44,302 nt of DNA from Streptomyces hayashii (GTDB lineage: Bacteria > Actinomycetota > Actinomycetes > Streptomycetales > Streptomycetaceae): positions 1-44,302 of the forward strand of contig NZ_JAHHIU010000094.1 of NCBI RefSeq assembly GCF_024539815.1, read 5' to 3'. A model generated the notes under the pieces. That model was given only the letters and a program-made list of their open reading frames with translations, was not told the origin of the DNA and made no database searches. Position 1 is the first letter of the stretch; each line of letters opens with the position of its first letter. Positions 8,872-17,573 of the stretch are shown one piece after another. A program made the translations under genes and the position numbers.

Positions 8872-8885
8872 GTTTCACGTGAAAC
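8872..8885. other. parS site (ParB binding), single copy
   Basis: GTTTCACGTGAAAC, a perfect 14-bp palindrome, is identical to the Streptomyces parS consensus. It lies in the non-coding gap between tRNA-Leu and the DUF2252 gene. ParB loading at such sites around oriC organises the chromosome for segregation into spores. Confidence 0.93.
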
Positions 8886-9016
8886 ATCCCCTGCGACGAC
8901 CGGAGCGGACCGAGACCTCCAGGGTCTGACGGGTGCCCGCCCGCGGCTGTACGGTCTGCACGAGTTGATGTTCGGCTCGTCGGCTCGACGGGCGTACGTG
9001 TGCGGGGGAGGCGGTC

Positions 9017-10477
9017 ATGGCGACCGAGGCCGAGGGTGCAGGGGCGGGAACGGGCGAGGCGCGCAGGCTCCCCCGGGTGCGAGGGTTCGCCGAGTGGCCC
9101 GTCGGGCGTGCCGACGCGGCGGGACCGGACGCGGCTCCCATGACGCCCAAGGCGGAGGGCCGGCACCTGCGCCGCAGGGTGCCGCGGTCGGCGCACGCCG
9201 AACTCGTCGAGGACGCCTCCAGGCCGGACGCGGTGGCGGCGGTCGAGGAGTCCGGCCAGGGCCGGATCCCCGAGCTCACGCCGATAAGGGTCGGCCGGAT
9301 GGCGGCGACGCCGTTCGCCTTCCTGCGCGGCTCGGCGGGTCTCATGGCGTACGACCTGGCCCGCACCCCGATGACCGGCGTGCGCGCGCAGATCTGCGGG
9401 GACGCCCACGCCGCCAACTTCGGTCTGTACGGCGACGCCCGGGGCGGCCTGGTCATCGACCTCAACGACTTCGACGAGACGGTCGAAGGCCCCTGGGAGT
9501 GGGACCTCAAGCGGCTCTCCGCCTCCCTGGTGCTCGCGGGCCGGGAGGCCGGCGCGGACGAGGACACCTGCCGCCAGGCGGCGCACGGCGCGGCCGGCTC
9601 CTACCGGCGCACCATGCGGCTGCTGGCCAAGCTCCCGGTGCTGGACGCCTGGAACGCCATCGCCGACGAGGAACTCGTCTCCCACGCCGACGCCCGCGAC
9701 CTGCTGGGCACGCTGGAGCGGGTCTCGGAGAAGGCCCGTGCCAACACCAGTGGGCGGTTCGCGGCCAAGTCGACCGAGGTGACGCAGGACGGCGGCCGCC
9801 GCTTCGTCGACGCGGCGCCGGTGCTGCGCCGGGCCCCTGATGCGGAGGCCCATGCGGTGGCCGCGTCCCTGGAGCACTATCTGACCACTCTGTCCGAGGA
9901 CCGTCATCCGCTGCTGTCCCGTCACGCGGTGCACGACGTCGCCTTCCGCATCGTCGGCACGGGCAGCGTGGGAACGAGGTCCTATGTGGTCCTGCTGCTG
10001 GACCACCAGGGCGAGCCGCTGATCCTTCAGGTGAAGGAGGCCCGTGCGTCGGCGCTGGTCCCGCACTTGGCGACCGCCGGTTTCGACGCGCCCGAGGTGG
10101 ACCACGAGGGCCGCCGGGTGGTGCTCGGCCAGAAGCGCATGCAGGTCGTCAGCGACATCCTGCTGGGCTGGACGACAGTCGACGGACGCCCTTTCCAGGT
10201 GCGGCAGTTCCGCAACCGCAAGGGCAGCGTCGACCCCGCCGCGCTGGCCGCCGACCAGGTCGACGACTACGGCCGGATGACCGGCGCCCTGCTGGCCCGC
10301 GCTCACTCCCACAGCGCCGACCCCCGGTTGATCGCCGGCTACTGCGGCAAGAACGAGGAACTCGACGAGGCGATCGCGGCGTTCGCCGTGGCCTACGCCG
10401 ACCGCACCGAGGCGGATCACACGGACCTGGTCGCGGCGGTGCGGGCGGGAAGGATCGCGGCCGAGACGGGGGTCTGA
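9017..10477 (+). CDS. DUF2252 family protein
   Basis: A 486-residue cytoplasmic protein covering the full length of the DUF2252 family, whose biochemical role is not established. Family motifs include ICGDAHAANFGLYG, LNDFDETVEGPWEWDLKRL and, later, QLKE-like ILQVKEAR with GQKRMQVVSD. The DxHxxNF and DFD elements resemble the catalytic loop and metal-binding Asp of kinase-like or aminoglycoside-phosphotransferase folds, so a phosphotransferase-type activity is possible but unproven. The ATG is preceded by GGGGGAGG at good distance. It is a single gene with parS about 130 bases upstream and no clear terminator behind it. Confidence 0.85.
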   Translation: MATEAEGAGAGTGEARRLPRVRGFAEWPVGRADAAGPDAAPMTPKAEGRHLRRRVPRSAHAELVEDASRPDAVAAVEESGQGRIPELTPIRVGRMAATPFAFLRGSAGLMAYDLARTPMTGVRAQICGDAHAANFGLYGDARGGLVIDLNDFDETVEGPWEWDLKRLSASLVLAGREAGADEDTCRQAAHGAAGSYRRTMRLLAKLPVLDAWNAIADEELVSHADARDLLGTLERVSEKARANTSGRFAAKSTEVTQDGGRRFVDAAPVLRRAPDAEAHAVAASLEHYLTTLSEDRHPLLSRHAVHDVAFRIVGTGSVGTRSYVVLLLDHQGEPLILQVKEARASALVPHLATAGFDAPEVDHEGRRVVLGQKRMQVVSDILLGWTTVDGRPFQVRQFRNRKGSVDPAALAADQVDDYGRMTGALLARAHSHSADPRLIAGYCGKNEELDEAIAAFAVAYADRTEADHTDLVAAVRAGRIAAETGV

Positions 10478-10645
10478 GTCGCTTCGGGCCTCACGGGCGC
10501 GCGCGGCGGGGTGCACATGCGAGCCGCGTGCGCAGAGGTGCTCGGCGTGCGCGCAGGTACTCGGCATGCTCGGCACCACATCAATTGGGCGTCGGTCCGG
10601 GGGCGGGTCCGGGGCCGGTCCGGCCAAGATGCGTCGGAGAGGCCC

Positions 10646-10651
10646 TAGGCT
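10646..10651 (+). promoter_or_regulatory. -10 hexamer TAGGCT of a likely leaderless promoter
   Basis: TAGGCT ends 6 bases before the GTG start of the J-domain gene. No Shine-Dalgarno sequence is present. This spacing puts the transcription start at or next to the start codon, as in many Streptomyces leaderless genes. No good -35 is visible. Confidence 0.5.
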
Positions 10652-10657
10652 GGTCGG

Positions 10658-11455
10658 GTGACGACCCCCGAAGCTGAGCAGCCCCGGCCCGAGGCGCGGC
10701 TGGAGCAGGCCGTGCGGGCCGCCGAGCAGGCGTTGATCGAGTTCGAGATCGCGGTGGAGACCTTCCGCGTCGAGGTCGAGAACTTCTCGCGGCTCCACCA
10801 CCAGAGACTCGGTCCGATGTACGCCCGGCTCGACGAGCTGGAAGCGCAGATCGCCGAGGCCAGGGCAGCCCGCAGCGGTGACCCCGAGGATCTGCGCCGG
10901 GCCGCCGAGGCGCGGGCCAGGGTGCTGCCGATGCCCGGGGTCGAGGAGCTGTTCCACGGCTGGATGGACGGCGAAGGGCTGTTCCCCGAGGCCGCGGCGA
11001 TGCTCACCGACCAGCCGGTGCGGCCGCCCGATCGGGTCCGGCCCAGCGAGGGGGCCCGCAAGCTCTACCGTGAGCTGGCCCGCAAGGCCCATCCCGACCT
11101 GGCCCAGGAGGACGGCGAGCGGGCTCGGCGCGAGGAGTTCATCACCCGCGTCAACGCGGCCTACGCGCGGGGCGACGAGGTTCTGCTGCGCGAGCTGGCC
11201 GAGGAGTGGGCGGCCGGTCCGGCGCCCGCCGAGCGCGCCCCGAGCCCCAGCGAGGAGCTCTACGCGCGGCTGGAGTGGCTCGCCCAGCGCAAGGAGATGC
11301 TCACGCTGGTCGCCCGGGAACTGGAGGACAGCGCGATCGGCTCGATGCTGCGGATGGCCCCCGACGACCCCGACCGTCTCCTGGACGAGATCGCCGACAA
11401 GCTTCTCGCCGACGTCTCTGCCCGCGAGGCGGAGCTGGCCGAGCTGGTGGGCTGA
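10658..11455 (+). CDS. J-domain (DnaJ-like) protein with N-terminal helical region
   Basis: A 265-residue protein. Residues 1-75 are charged and likely helical or coiled coil (EQAVRAAEQALIEFEIAVET). Residues about 128-172 resemble the part of a J domain carrying the HPD signature (YRELARKAHPDLA), followed by the helix ending FITRVNAAYARGD. There is no Gly/Phe region or zinc-finger domain, so it is not a general DnaJ. J domains stimulate the ATPase of DnaK-type chaperones, so this may target a specific client to DnaK. The C-terminal 90 residues are again helical. The start is GTG with a TAGGCT hexamer 6 bases upstream and no ribosome site, suggesting leaderless translation. Confidence 0.8.
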   Translation: MTTPEAEQPRPEARLEQAVRAAEQALIEFEIAVETFRVEVENFSRLHHQRLGPMYARLDELEAQIAEARAARSGDPEDLRRAAEARARVLPMPGVEELFHGWMDGEGLFPEAAAMLTDQPVRPPDRVRPSEGARKLYRELARKAHPDLAQEDGERARREEFITRVNAAYARGDEVLLRELAEEWAAGPAPAERAPSPSEELYARLEWLAQRKEMLTLVARELEDSAIGSMLRMAPDDPDRLLDEIADKLLADVSAREAELAELVG

Positions 11456-11482
11456 CGCCGTCGTGCCGTGACGCCGGTCGGG

Positions 11483-11488
11483 TAGCGT
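11483..11488 (+). promoter_or_regulatory. -10 hexamer TAGCGT of a likely leaderless promoter
   Basis: TAGCGT ends 7 bases before the ATG of the rhodanese gene, with no Shine-Dalgarno sequence between them. The rhodanese gene probably has its own promoter within the 40-base gap behind the J-domain gene. Confidence 0.5.
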
Positions 11489-11495
11489 CGGGTCC

Positions 11496-11843
11496 ATGAG
11501 TTTCGGAAATGGTGTGCCCACGGTCGAGGTCGGGGACCTCAAGGACGACGACTTCCTGCTGGACGTCCGCGAGGACGACGAGTGGCAGGCCGGGCACGCC
11601 GAAGGGGCGCTGCACATTCCCCTCAGCGAGTTCGTGGCCCGCTACGGAGAGCTGACCGAGGCGGCTCCGCAGGACGGGCGGATCCATGTGATCTGCCGTT
11701 CCGGCGGACGATCGGCCCAGGTCACCATGTACCTCGCGCAGCAGGGCATCGACGCCGTCAACGTCGACGGCGGCATGCAGACCTGGGCCGTCACGGGCCG
11801 CCCGGTCGTCACGGACCAGGGCGAGCCGGGCTTCGTCCTCTAG
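11496..11843 (+). CDS. Single-domain rhodanese-like sulfurtransferase
   Basis: A 115-residue cytoplasmic rhodanese. The active-site loop is CRSGGRS, giving the catalytic Cys plus the C-x(5)-type persulfide loop ending in Arg/Ser. Other family elements are LLDVRED, GHAEGALHIPLSEF and GGMQTW. Such proteins carry sulfane sulfur, but the acceptor is unknown here. It is 40 bases downstream of the J-domain gene yet carries its own TAGCGT hexamer, so the two may be transcribed independently. A hairpin 9 bases after the stop ends the unit. Confidence 0.9.
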   Translation: MSFGNGVPTVEVGDLKDDDFLLDVREDDEWQAGHAEGALHIPLSEFVARYGELTEAAPQDGRIHVICRSGGRSAQVTMYLAQQGIDAVNVDGGMQTWAVTGRPVVTDQGEPGFVL

Positions 11844-11851
11844 GACCGTCT

Positions 11852-11873
11852 CGTCCCACGGTCCTGTGGGACG
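11852..11873 (+). terminator. Hairpin downstream of the rhodanese gene
   Basis: A perfect 8-bp stem (CGTCCCAC/GTGGGACG) with a 6-nt loop begins 9 bases after the stop codon. It is moderately strong and has no T-tract. The rest of the gap to 12099 is GC-rich with short tandem GGCCGCAT copies and no gene. Confidence 0.6.
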
Positions 11874-12099
11874 GCCTTGCCGGACTGTTACGTGATCCAG
11901 TGGGGCGGCCCTTGCCGGACCGCCCCGTGGCCGCATGGCCGCATGGCCTCACGGTCCAGTGGGCCCGCGCCGCCGTTCCGTGGTCCCGTGGGCGGTTCCC
12001 GGGGCGGAGGTGTCCCGCGGTTTCCGGCCGTCCCGGTCGAACGGTGGGGGCGGGGCGGGGCGCTCGGATGCCGGGCGCCGGGCCAGGGGCGGACGCGGG

Positions 12100-13350
12100 T
12101 CAGCCGAGGGGATGGGCGGCGAGCAGGTCGCCCAGCGCCTCCTCGTGCGCCGCGGCCGGGCCCAGCGACAGTTCCAGGTGCTTGGCCCAGGCGTGGTACC
12201 GGTGCAGCGGGTAGTCGACGTCGGCGCCGAAGCCTCCGTGCAGATGCTGCGCGGTCTGCACGACCCGCCGGACGCCGTCCGAGGCCCAGATCTTGGCCAC
12301 CGCGACGTCACCGGACGCCGGCAGAGCGCCCGGCGCGCCGGAGGCGATCCGCCACGCGGCCTGCCACAGGGTGACCTCCATCGCACGCAGGTCGATGTAG
12401 CGGTCGGCGGTCTGCACGGCGACGGCCTGGAAGCTGGCGACGGGGTGACCGAACTGCTCGCGCTTGCTCGTGTAGTCGCCGGTCATCCGCAGTACGCGTT
12501 CGCCCAGCCCGAGGGCCAGGGCGCAGGTCCCCGTGGCGAGCAGGGAGCGCAGGCGCTCCCATGCGCCGTCGGCGGTGATGACGTCCCGAGCGGTGATCCG
12601 CGCCGACTCCAGGCGCAGTTCGCCGAGCCGTTCGCCGGTGGTGGAGATCTGCTCGGCGAGTACGACTCCGGGGTGCTCGCGCGGCACGAGGGCGAGGATG
12701 CTGCGGTCGTCCTCGGTCCGCGCGGGAACGAGGACGAAGTCCGCGTCGTACGCCCACGGCACGGCCGTCTGTACGCCGTCCAGCACCCACACTCCACCGC
12801 CCGTGCCGCCCGCACTGTTCCCGGAGCCCGGGGCGGAGCCGGAGCCGGAGCCCGAGCCCGGGGCGGAGCCCGAGCCCGGGGCGGGGTCTGTGGTGGTGTC
12901 CGCGTCCTTCCCGTCCTCCAGCCGAGCGGCGACGGCCAGTTCGGCCGGGTCGTGGCCGGTGCGGCCGTTGGCGGCGACCGTCAGGACGATCTCGCCCCGC
13001 CCCGCCCGGGCGAGCAGAGCCGACCTCGACTCCGGCCCGCCGTAGGCCTGTACGGCGGCCAGGGCGGCGCTGTGCTCCAGCAGCGGCACCCGTGCCAGCA
13101 CCTTCGCCGACTCCCGCAGCACCAGACAGAGCGCGACCGCGTCGAGGCCGGAGCCGCCGGACTCCTCGTCCAGCAGCAGACTCAGCAGGTCCGCCGCCGC
13201 GAGCCTGTCCCACAGCGCGCGGTCGAAGGAGTCGGCCACGGCGCCCCTGGTGAGCGCGGGGCTCGGCACGCCGTCGGGGGCCACCCCGGCGAACACTCCC
13301 CGCGCCGCCTCGGCCGCGGCCTGCTGCTCCTCGGTGAAGGTGAAGTCCAC
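12100..13350 (-). CDS. Acyl-CoA dehydrogenase family protein
   Basis: A 416-residue flavoprotein of the acyl-CoA dehydrogenase superfamily. The N-terminal helical domain starts MDFTFTEEQQAAAEAARGVF. The C-terminal domain contains REQFGHPVASFQAV and HLHGGFGADVDYPLHRYH. At the position where the catalytic Glu usually sits before Tyr-Pro there is Asp (DVDYP), so it may be a non-catalytic partner or have altered chemistry. The middle carries a low-complexity Pro/Gly/Ser insertion (about residues 149-175), made of repeated GGAGCC/CCGGGC-type DNA. It lies 81 bases behind paaE on the same strand, but a KstR-like palindrome in that gap suggests its own promoter. The substrate is unknown; a CoA ester of aromatic or steroid-like breakdown is only a guess. 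Confidence 0.85.
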   Translation of the reverse strand: MDFTFTEEQQAAAEAARGVFAGVAPDGVPSPALTRGAVADSFDRALWDRLAAADLLSLLLDEESGGSGLDAVALCLVLRESAKVLARVPLLEHSAALAAVQAYGGPESRSALLARAGRGEIVLTVAANGRTGHDPAELAVAARLEDGKDADTTTDPAPGSGSAPGSGSGSGSAPGSGNSAGGTGGGVWVLDGVQTAVPWAYDADFVLVPARTEDDRSILALVPREHPGVVLAEQISTTGERLGELRLESARITARDVITADGAWERLRSLLATGTCALALGLGERVLRMTGDYTSKREQFGHPVASFQAVAVQTADRYIDLRAMEVTLWQAAWRIASGAPGALPASGDVAVAKIWASDGVRRVVQTAQHLHGGFGADVDYPLHRYHAWAKHLELSLGPAAAHEEALGDLLAAHPLG

Positions 13351-13395
13351 GGCCTGTCCTCCCGACGGGTCAGCTGATCTGACGGGTCGTCAAGA

Positions 13396-13409
13396 TAGAA
13401 CAGGTTCTA
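13396..13409. promoter_or_regulatory. KstR-like TetR operator palindrome
   Basis: TAGAACAGGTTCTA is a perfect 14-bp inverted repeat. It fits TNNAACNNGTTNNA, the consensus of KstR, a TetR regulator of sterol and fatty-acid catabolism in mycobacteria and rhodococci. It sits 46 bases upstream of the acyl-CoA dehydrogenase start. No kstR-like gene is in this window. Confidence 0.55.
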
Positions 13410-13431
13410 GGAGAAGGGAACGGGCGGTCGC

Positions 13432-14586
13432 TCAGCGGTCGAAGTCCACCTCCACCGCTTCCGTCACCGGGTGCGACTGGCAGGCCAGTACGTACCCCGC
13501 GTCCGTCTCCTCCGGCTCCAGTGCGAAGTTGCGGTCCATGCGGACCTCGCCGGAGACCAGGAAGGCCCGGCAGGTCCCGCACACCCCGCCCTTGCACGCG
13601 TAGGGCGCGTCGGGGCGGTTGCGCAGCACGGTCTCCAGGACCGACTCCCCGTCCTGCACGGGCCAGCTGCCGCCCCGGCCGTCGAGCCGGGCCGTCACGG
13701 TGCTGTGCGCCGGGACCGCCGTCCGCGTGGCCGGCGGTGCGGCGTCCACGTGGAAGATCTCCTCGTGGATCCGGGACCGCGGGACTTCGAGCTCGCGCAG
13801 CGCCTGCTCAGCGCCCTGTACGAGCCCGAGCGGTCCGCACAGGAACCACCCGGCCACCTGCCGAACCGGCAGCAGCGAGGGCAGCAGACCGGTCAGCCGC
13901 TCCCGGTCCAGCCGCCCGGTGGGCAGCCCCGCCTGCTGTTCCTCGCGGGAGAGGGCGGTGACCAGCTGGAGCCGCTCGGGGAAGCGGTCCTTCAGGTCGG
14001 CGAGTTCTTCGAGGAACATCGTCGAGGCGGCCGTCCGGTCGCTGCGCAGAAGGCAGAAGCGGGCGGAGGGCTCACGGGCCAGCAGCGTGGCGACGATCGA
14101 CAGCACCGGAGTGATGCCGCTGCCGCCGACGATCCCCGCGTAGAGGCCGGGCGCGGGGTCGAGAGTGAAGCGGCCCGCCGGAGTCATCACGTCGAGCTCG
14201 TCGCCGACGCCGATCTCCTTCATCGCGTACGTCGAGAAGGCTCCCCCCTCGACCAGCCGCACGCCCACTCGCAGGGTGCCGGGCCCCGGGCCGCCGGGGT
14301 CGGGCGCGGGCGAGCAGATCGAGTACGTCCGCCGGACCTCGAAGCCGTCGGCCCCGTCGAACCCGTCCACCTCATCGGCCCTGTCGGCCCCATCCGCCCC
14401 GTCGGTTGTCTCGGCGTCGAGGGCGGCGTCGGTTCTCCTGGTCACCCGGCGCAGGGCGAGGTGCTGTCCCGGAGCGTGCCGGAACTCCTCGCGCAGCCGC
14501 TCGGGGACCGTGAGGGTGAGGGCGACGGAGTCGTCCGTGAGGCGGTCCACCGCGGCCACCCGGAGCGGGTGGAAACGCGCCATCAC
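13432..14586 (-). CDS. paaE: Phenylacetyl-CoA 1,2-epoxidase reductase subunit PaaE
   Basis: A 384-residue ferredoxin-NADP reductase-type subunit that passes electrons from NADPH through FAD and a plant-type [2Fe-2S] cluster to the PaaA di-iron site. FAD and NADP domains occupy about 1-260 (RTYSICSP, GIVGGSGITPVLS, FLCGPLGLV). The ferredoxin domain has CKGGVCGTCRAF plus a later Cys (VLACQSH). An Asp/Ala/Gly-rich insertion with DGADGAD-type repeats lies at about 60-80, just before the FAD motif, and is not typical. GTG (14586) and ATG (14583) are adjacent start candidates; either overlaps the paaD stop. It is the last gene of the paaABCDE run. Confidence 0.95.
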   Translation of the reverse strand: MMARFHPLRVAAVDRLTDDSVALTLTVPERLREEFRHAPGQHLALRRVTRRTDAALDAETTDGADGADRADEVDGFDGADGFEVRRTYSICSPAPDPGGPGPGTLRVGVRLVEGGAFSTYAMKEIGVGDELDVMTPAGRFTLDPAPGLYAGIVGGSGITPVLSIVATLLAREPSARFCLLRSDRTAASTMFLEELADLKDRFPERLQLVTALSREEQQAGLPTGRLDRERLTGLLPSLLPVRQVAGWFLCGPLGLVQGAEQALRELEVPRSRIHEEIFHVDAAPPATRTAVPAHSTVTARLDGRGGSWPVQDGESVLETVLRNRPDAPYACKGGVCGTCRAFLVSGEVRMDRNFALEPEETDAGYVLACQSHPVTEAVEVDFDR

Positions 14587-15263
14587 AACTCCTTGAAGTG
14601 GTCGAAGGGTTCACGGCAGGCCAGGCATCGCCGCAACGCCTTGCAGGCGGTGGAGGAGAAGCGGCTCAGCAGCTCGGTCTCGGCGGAGTCGCAGAGCGGG
14701 CACCGGATCGGATCCTGCGCCGCGGCGGGTTCCACGCCCGGGCCCGCGCCCGGGTCCGCGGCCGGGTCCGCGGCCGGGACGGTGACCGCGACCGCGGACT
14801 CGGCCGGGACCGTGTGCGCGATACCCGCAGCGGGCCGGGCACGGTCGGCGGTCCGGTCGGTGGTCCGGTCTGCGGTCCCGCCGGCCCGGGTCGGTCCGAG
14901 TTCCAGTGGGACCGGTCCCGGGGCCCGCACGGTGCGCGGCGGCGCTATGCCGAACTCCCGCAGCTTGCGGCGCCCTTCGGCGGAGATGTCGTCGGTCGAC
15001 CAGGCGGGCGTGAGCACGGTGCGCACCGTCACCTCACGCACCCCGTGCTCGTGCAGCGCTCGTTCGATGTCCAGGGACATCGCCTCGATCGCCGGGCAGC
15101 CGGTGTAGGTGGGCGTCAGCTCCACCTCGACGGCGTCCGCGTGCCCCAGGCGGACCGCGCGCAGCACGCCGAGTTCCTGGAGGGTGAGCACGGGCAGTTC
15201 GGGGTCGGGCACCGAGCCGGCGACCTCGAACAGTTCCGCCTCCAGTGCGGTGGGCGTCACCAT
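14583..15263 (-). CDS. paaD: Phenylacetate degradation protein PaaD (MIP18/DUF59 family, Fe-S assembly)
   Basis: A 226-residue protein needed for maturation of the Fe-S cluster in the epoxidase system. The N-terminal DUF59 domain (about 5-105) shows VPDPELPVLTLQELGVLR and TPTYTGCPAIEAM with its conserved Cys. A long Ala/Pro/Thr-rich linker (about 115-180, with RTTDRTADR-type repeats) is unusual. The C-terminal zinc-ribbon-like tail has two CxxC pairs (CPLCD and CLACR). It overlaps paaC by 7 bases and paaE by 4, so translation is coupled. Confidence 0.93.
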   Translation of the reverse strand: MVTPTALEAELFEVAGSVPDPELPVLTLQELGVLRAVRLGHADAVEVELTPTYTGCPAIEAMSLDIERALHEHGVREVTVRTVLTPAWSTDDISAEGRRKLREFGIAPPRTVRAPGPVPLELGPTRAGGTADRTTDRTADRARPAAGIAHTVPAESAVAVTVPAADPAADPGAGPGVEPAAAQDPIRCPLCDSAETELLSRFSSTACKALRRCLACREPFDHFKEL

Positions 15264-15997
15264 GTCGCCCCCGGGTGGCTGCGGTGCAGGTGCTGCATCT
15301 CGGCGAGCATGCGGCCGAAGGACTCGGTGTGCAGGCCCTCACGGCCCGCGCCGGCCGTCCACGCTCCGGTGCGCGGCCCCTCCGGCAGTGCCAGACCGGC
15401 CCGCCCCAGGATGGCGCCCACCGATTCCAGCCAGACCGGTTCCAGGTCCGCCGGGTCGAGGTCGAGCCCGTCCAGGGGACGGAACATCTCGCCGGTGAAC
15501 CGCCACAGGGCCGTACAGGCGCGACGCATGCGCTCGTGGGCGACCTCGGTGCCGTCGCCGAGCCGCAGCGTCCACTGCTCGGCGTGGTCGCGGTGGTAGG
15601 CGACCTCCTTGACGGCCTTGGCGGCGAGCCCCGCCAGCGGGCTCCGACCGGCCGCCAGCCGGTCGTACAGCAGGTGCTGGTACGTGGAGAAGTACAGCTG
15701 GCGGGCGATGGTGTGGGCGAAGTCGCCGTTGGGCTGTTCGACCAACTGGACGTTGCGGAAGGCGCGTTCCTCCCGCAGATAGGCCAACTCGTCCTCGTCG
15801 CCGGCCATCGACAGCAGGATCCGGGCCTGGCCGAGCAGGTCGAGCGCGATGTTGGCGAGCGCGACCTCCTCCTCCAGCACGGGCGCGTGGCCCATCCACT
15901 CCCCCAGGCGGTGGGAGAGCACCAGTGCGTCGTCGCCCAGGGCGAGGACGGCGGTGGTCGTGTGCGCCGCCGTGGGCGCGGGTGCTTCGTGCGTCAC
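15257..15997 (-). CDS. paaC: Phenylacetyl-CoA 1,2-epoxidase structural subunit PaaC
   Basis: A 246-residue ferritin-like protein that pairs with PaaA and stabilises the oxygenase core. Typical elements are GDDALVLSHRLGEW, EEVALANIALDLLGQAR and VAYHRDHAEQW. The GTG start at 15997 overlaps the paaB stop (GTGA). A longer reading frame upstream runs through paaB and paaA in another frame and is not PaaC. It is the middle gene of a fully overlapping operon. Confidence 0.93.
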   Translation of the reverse strand: MTHEAPAPTAAHTTTAVLALGDDALVLSHRLGEWMGHAPVLEEEVALANIALDLLGQARILLSMAGDEDELAYLREERAFRNVQLVEQPNGDFAHTIARQLYFSTYQHLLYDRLAAGRSPLAGLAAKAVKEVAYHRDHAEQWTLRLGDGTEVAHERMRRACTALWRFTGEMFRPLDGLDLDPADLEPVWLESVGAILGRAGLALPEGPRTGAWTAGAGREGLHTESFGRMLAEMQHLHRSHPGATW

Positions 15998-16277
15998 AGG
16001 TGCTTCACCCCCTCCGGGATCTCGTAGAACGTCGGGTGACGGTAGGGCTTGTCGGCGGCCGGTTCGAAGAACGGGTCCTTCTCGTCCGGCGAGGAGGCCG
16101 TGATCGCCGAGGACGGCACGACCCACAGGGACACGCCTTCGCCGCGGCGGGTGTACAGGTCGCGGGCGTTGCGCAGGGCGAACTCGGCGTCCGGCGCGTG
16201 CAGGCTGCCGGCGTGCGTGTGGGAAAGGCCGCGCCGGGAGCGCACGAAGACCTCCCACAGGGGCCAGTCGGTGTCGG

Positions 16278-16281
<4 letters not shown>
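15994..16281 (-). CDS. paaB: Phenylacetyl-CoA 1,2-epoxidase subunit PaaB
   Basis: A 95-residue protein covering the full usual length of PaaB. The start MTDTDWPLWEVFVRSRRGL and the motif HAPDAEFALRNARDLYTRRGEG identify it. PaaB bridges PaaAC heterodimers in the epoxidase complex. The ATG at 16281 overlaps the paaA stop (ATGA), and its own stop overlaps the paaC GTG. I set the start here rather than at upstream in-frame codons because those lie inside paaA. Confidence 0.94.
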
Positions 16282-17288
<1,007 letters not shown>

Positions 17289-17355
17289 GCGGTCCCCCTT
17301 GACCTAGGGCCTCGGCTGGGCGCCGTGGCCTCGGCTCTGCCCGAGCCTTCTCCCG

Positions 17356-17369
17356 ACCGATCGTTCGGT
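17356..17369. promoter_or_regulatory. PaaR-like operator, site 1 (paaA promoter)
   Basis: ACCGATCGTTCGGT fits ACCGNNCGNNCGGT, the core described for PaaR-type TetR regulators of phenylacetate genes. Flanking bases extend the arms (GACCGA/TCGGTC). It lies 68 bases before the paaA start, in the expected promoter area. Confidence 0.75.
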
Positions 17370-17414
17370 CCGTGCGATTCCATGGTGGGACGGCCGTCGT
17401 ATGGTGTCAACCGC

Positions 17415-17447
17415 TGTGGATAACCTGCGGGCGTCCCCTGTGGACAA
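17415..17447 (-). promoter_or_regulatory. Pair of DnaA-box nonamers upstream of paaA
   Basis: On the minus strand, TTATCCACA (17415-17423) and TTGTCCACA (17439-17447) are both perfect matches to strong DnaA boxes; the second is the Streptomyces preferred form. They share orientation and lie 24 bases apart, between paaA and the DUF5819 gene. They could bind DnaA as a transcription regulator or titration site. There are too few to be an origin. Confidence 0.6.
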
Positions 17448-17573
17448 CCTCTTCGCCCCCGGCCCGTTCCCGGCGCCGCCGGGGGGAGGGCTGCGCCGAA
17501 CGGGTGATGCTGAGTACCGTTCGCGATTGCGCGACGCAGCGCGATGACGACCGGGATCGGGGAACGGGGCGGA

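Noticed and set aside
8720..11617. A 965-codon minus-strand frame opposite DUF2252 and the J-domain gene
   Set aside because: It has composition typical of shadow frames (Arg/His/Gly/Pro-rich) and also crosses the tRNA terminator; the plus-strand proteins are well supported.
17415..17447. Replication origin
   Set aside because: Only two DnaA boxes are present; a Streptomyces oriC has many more and lies between dnaA and dnaN, which are absent here.
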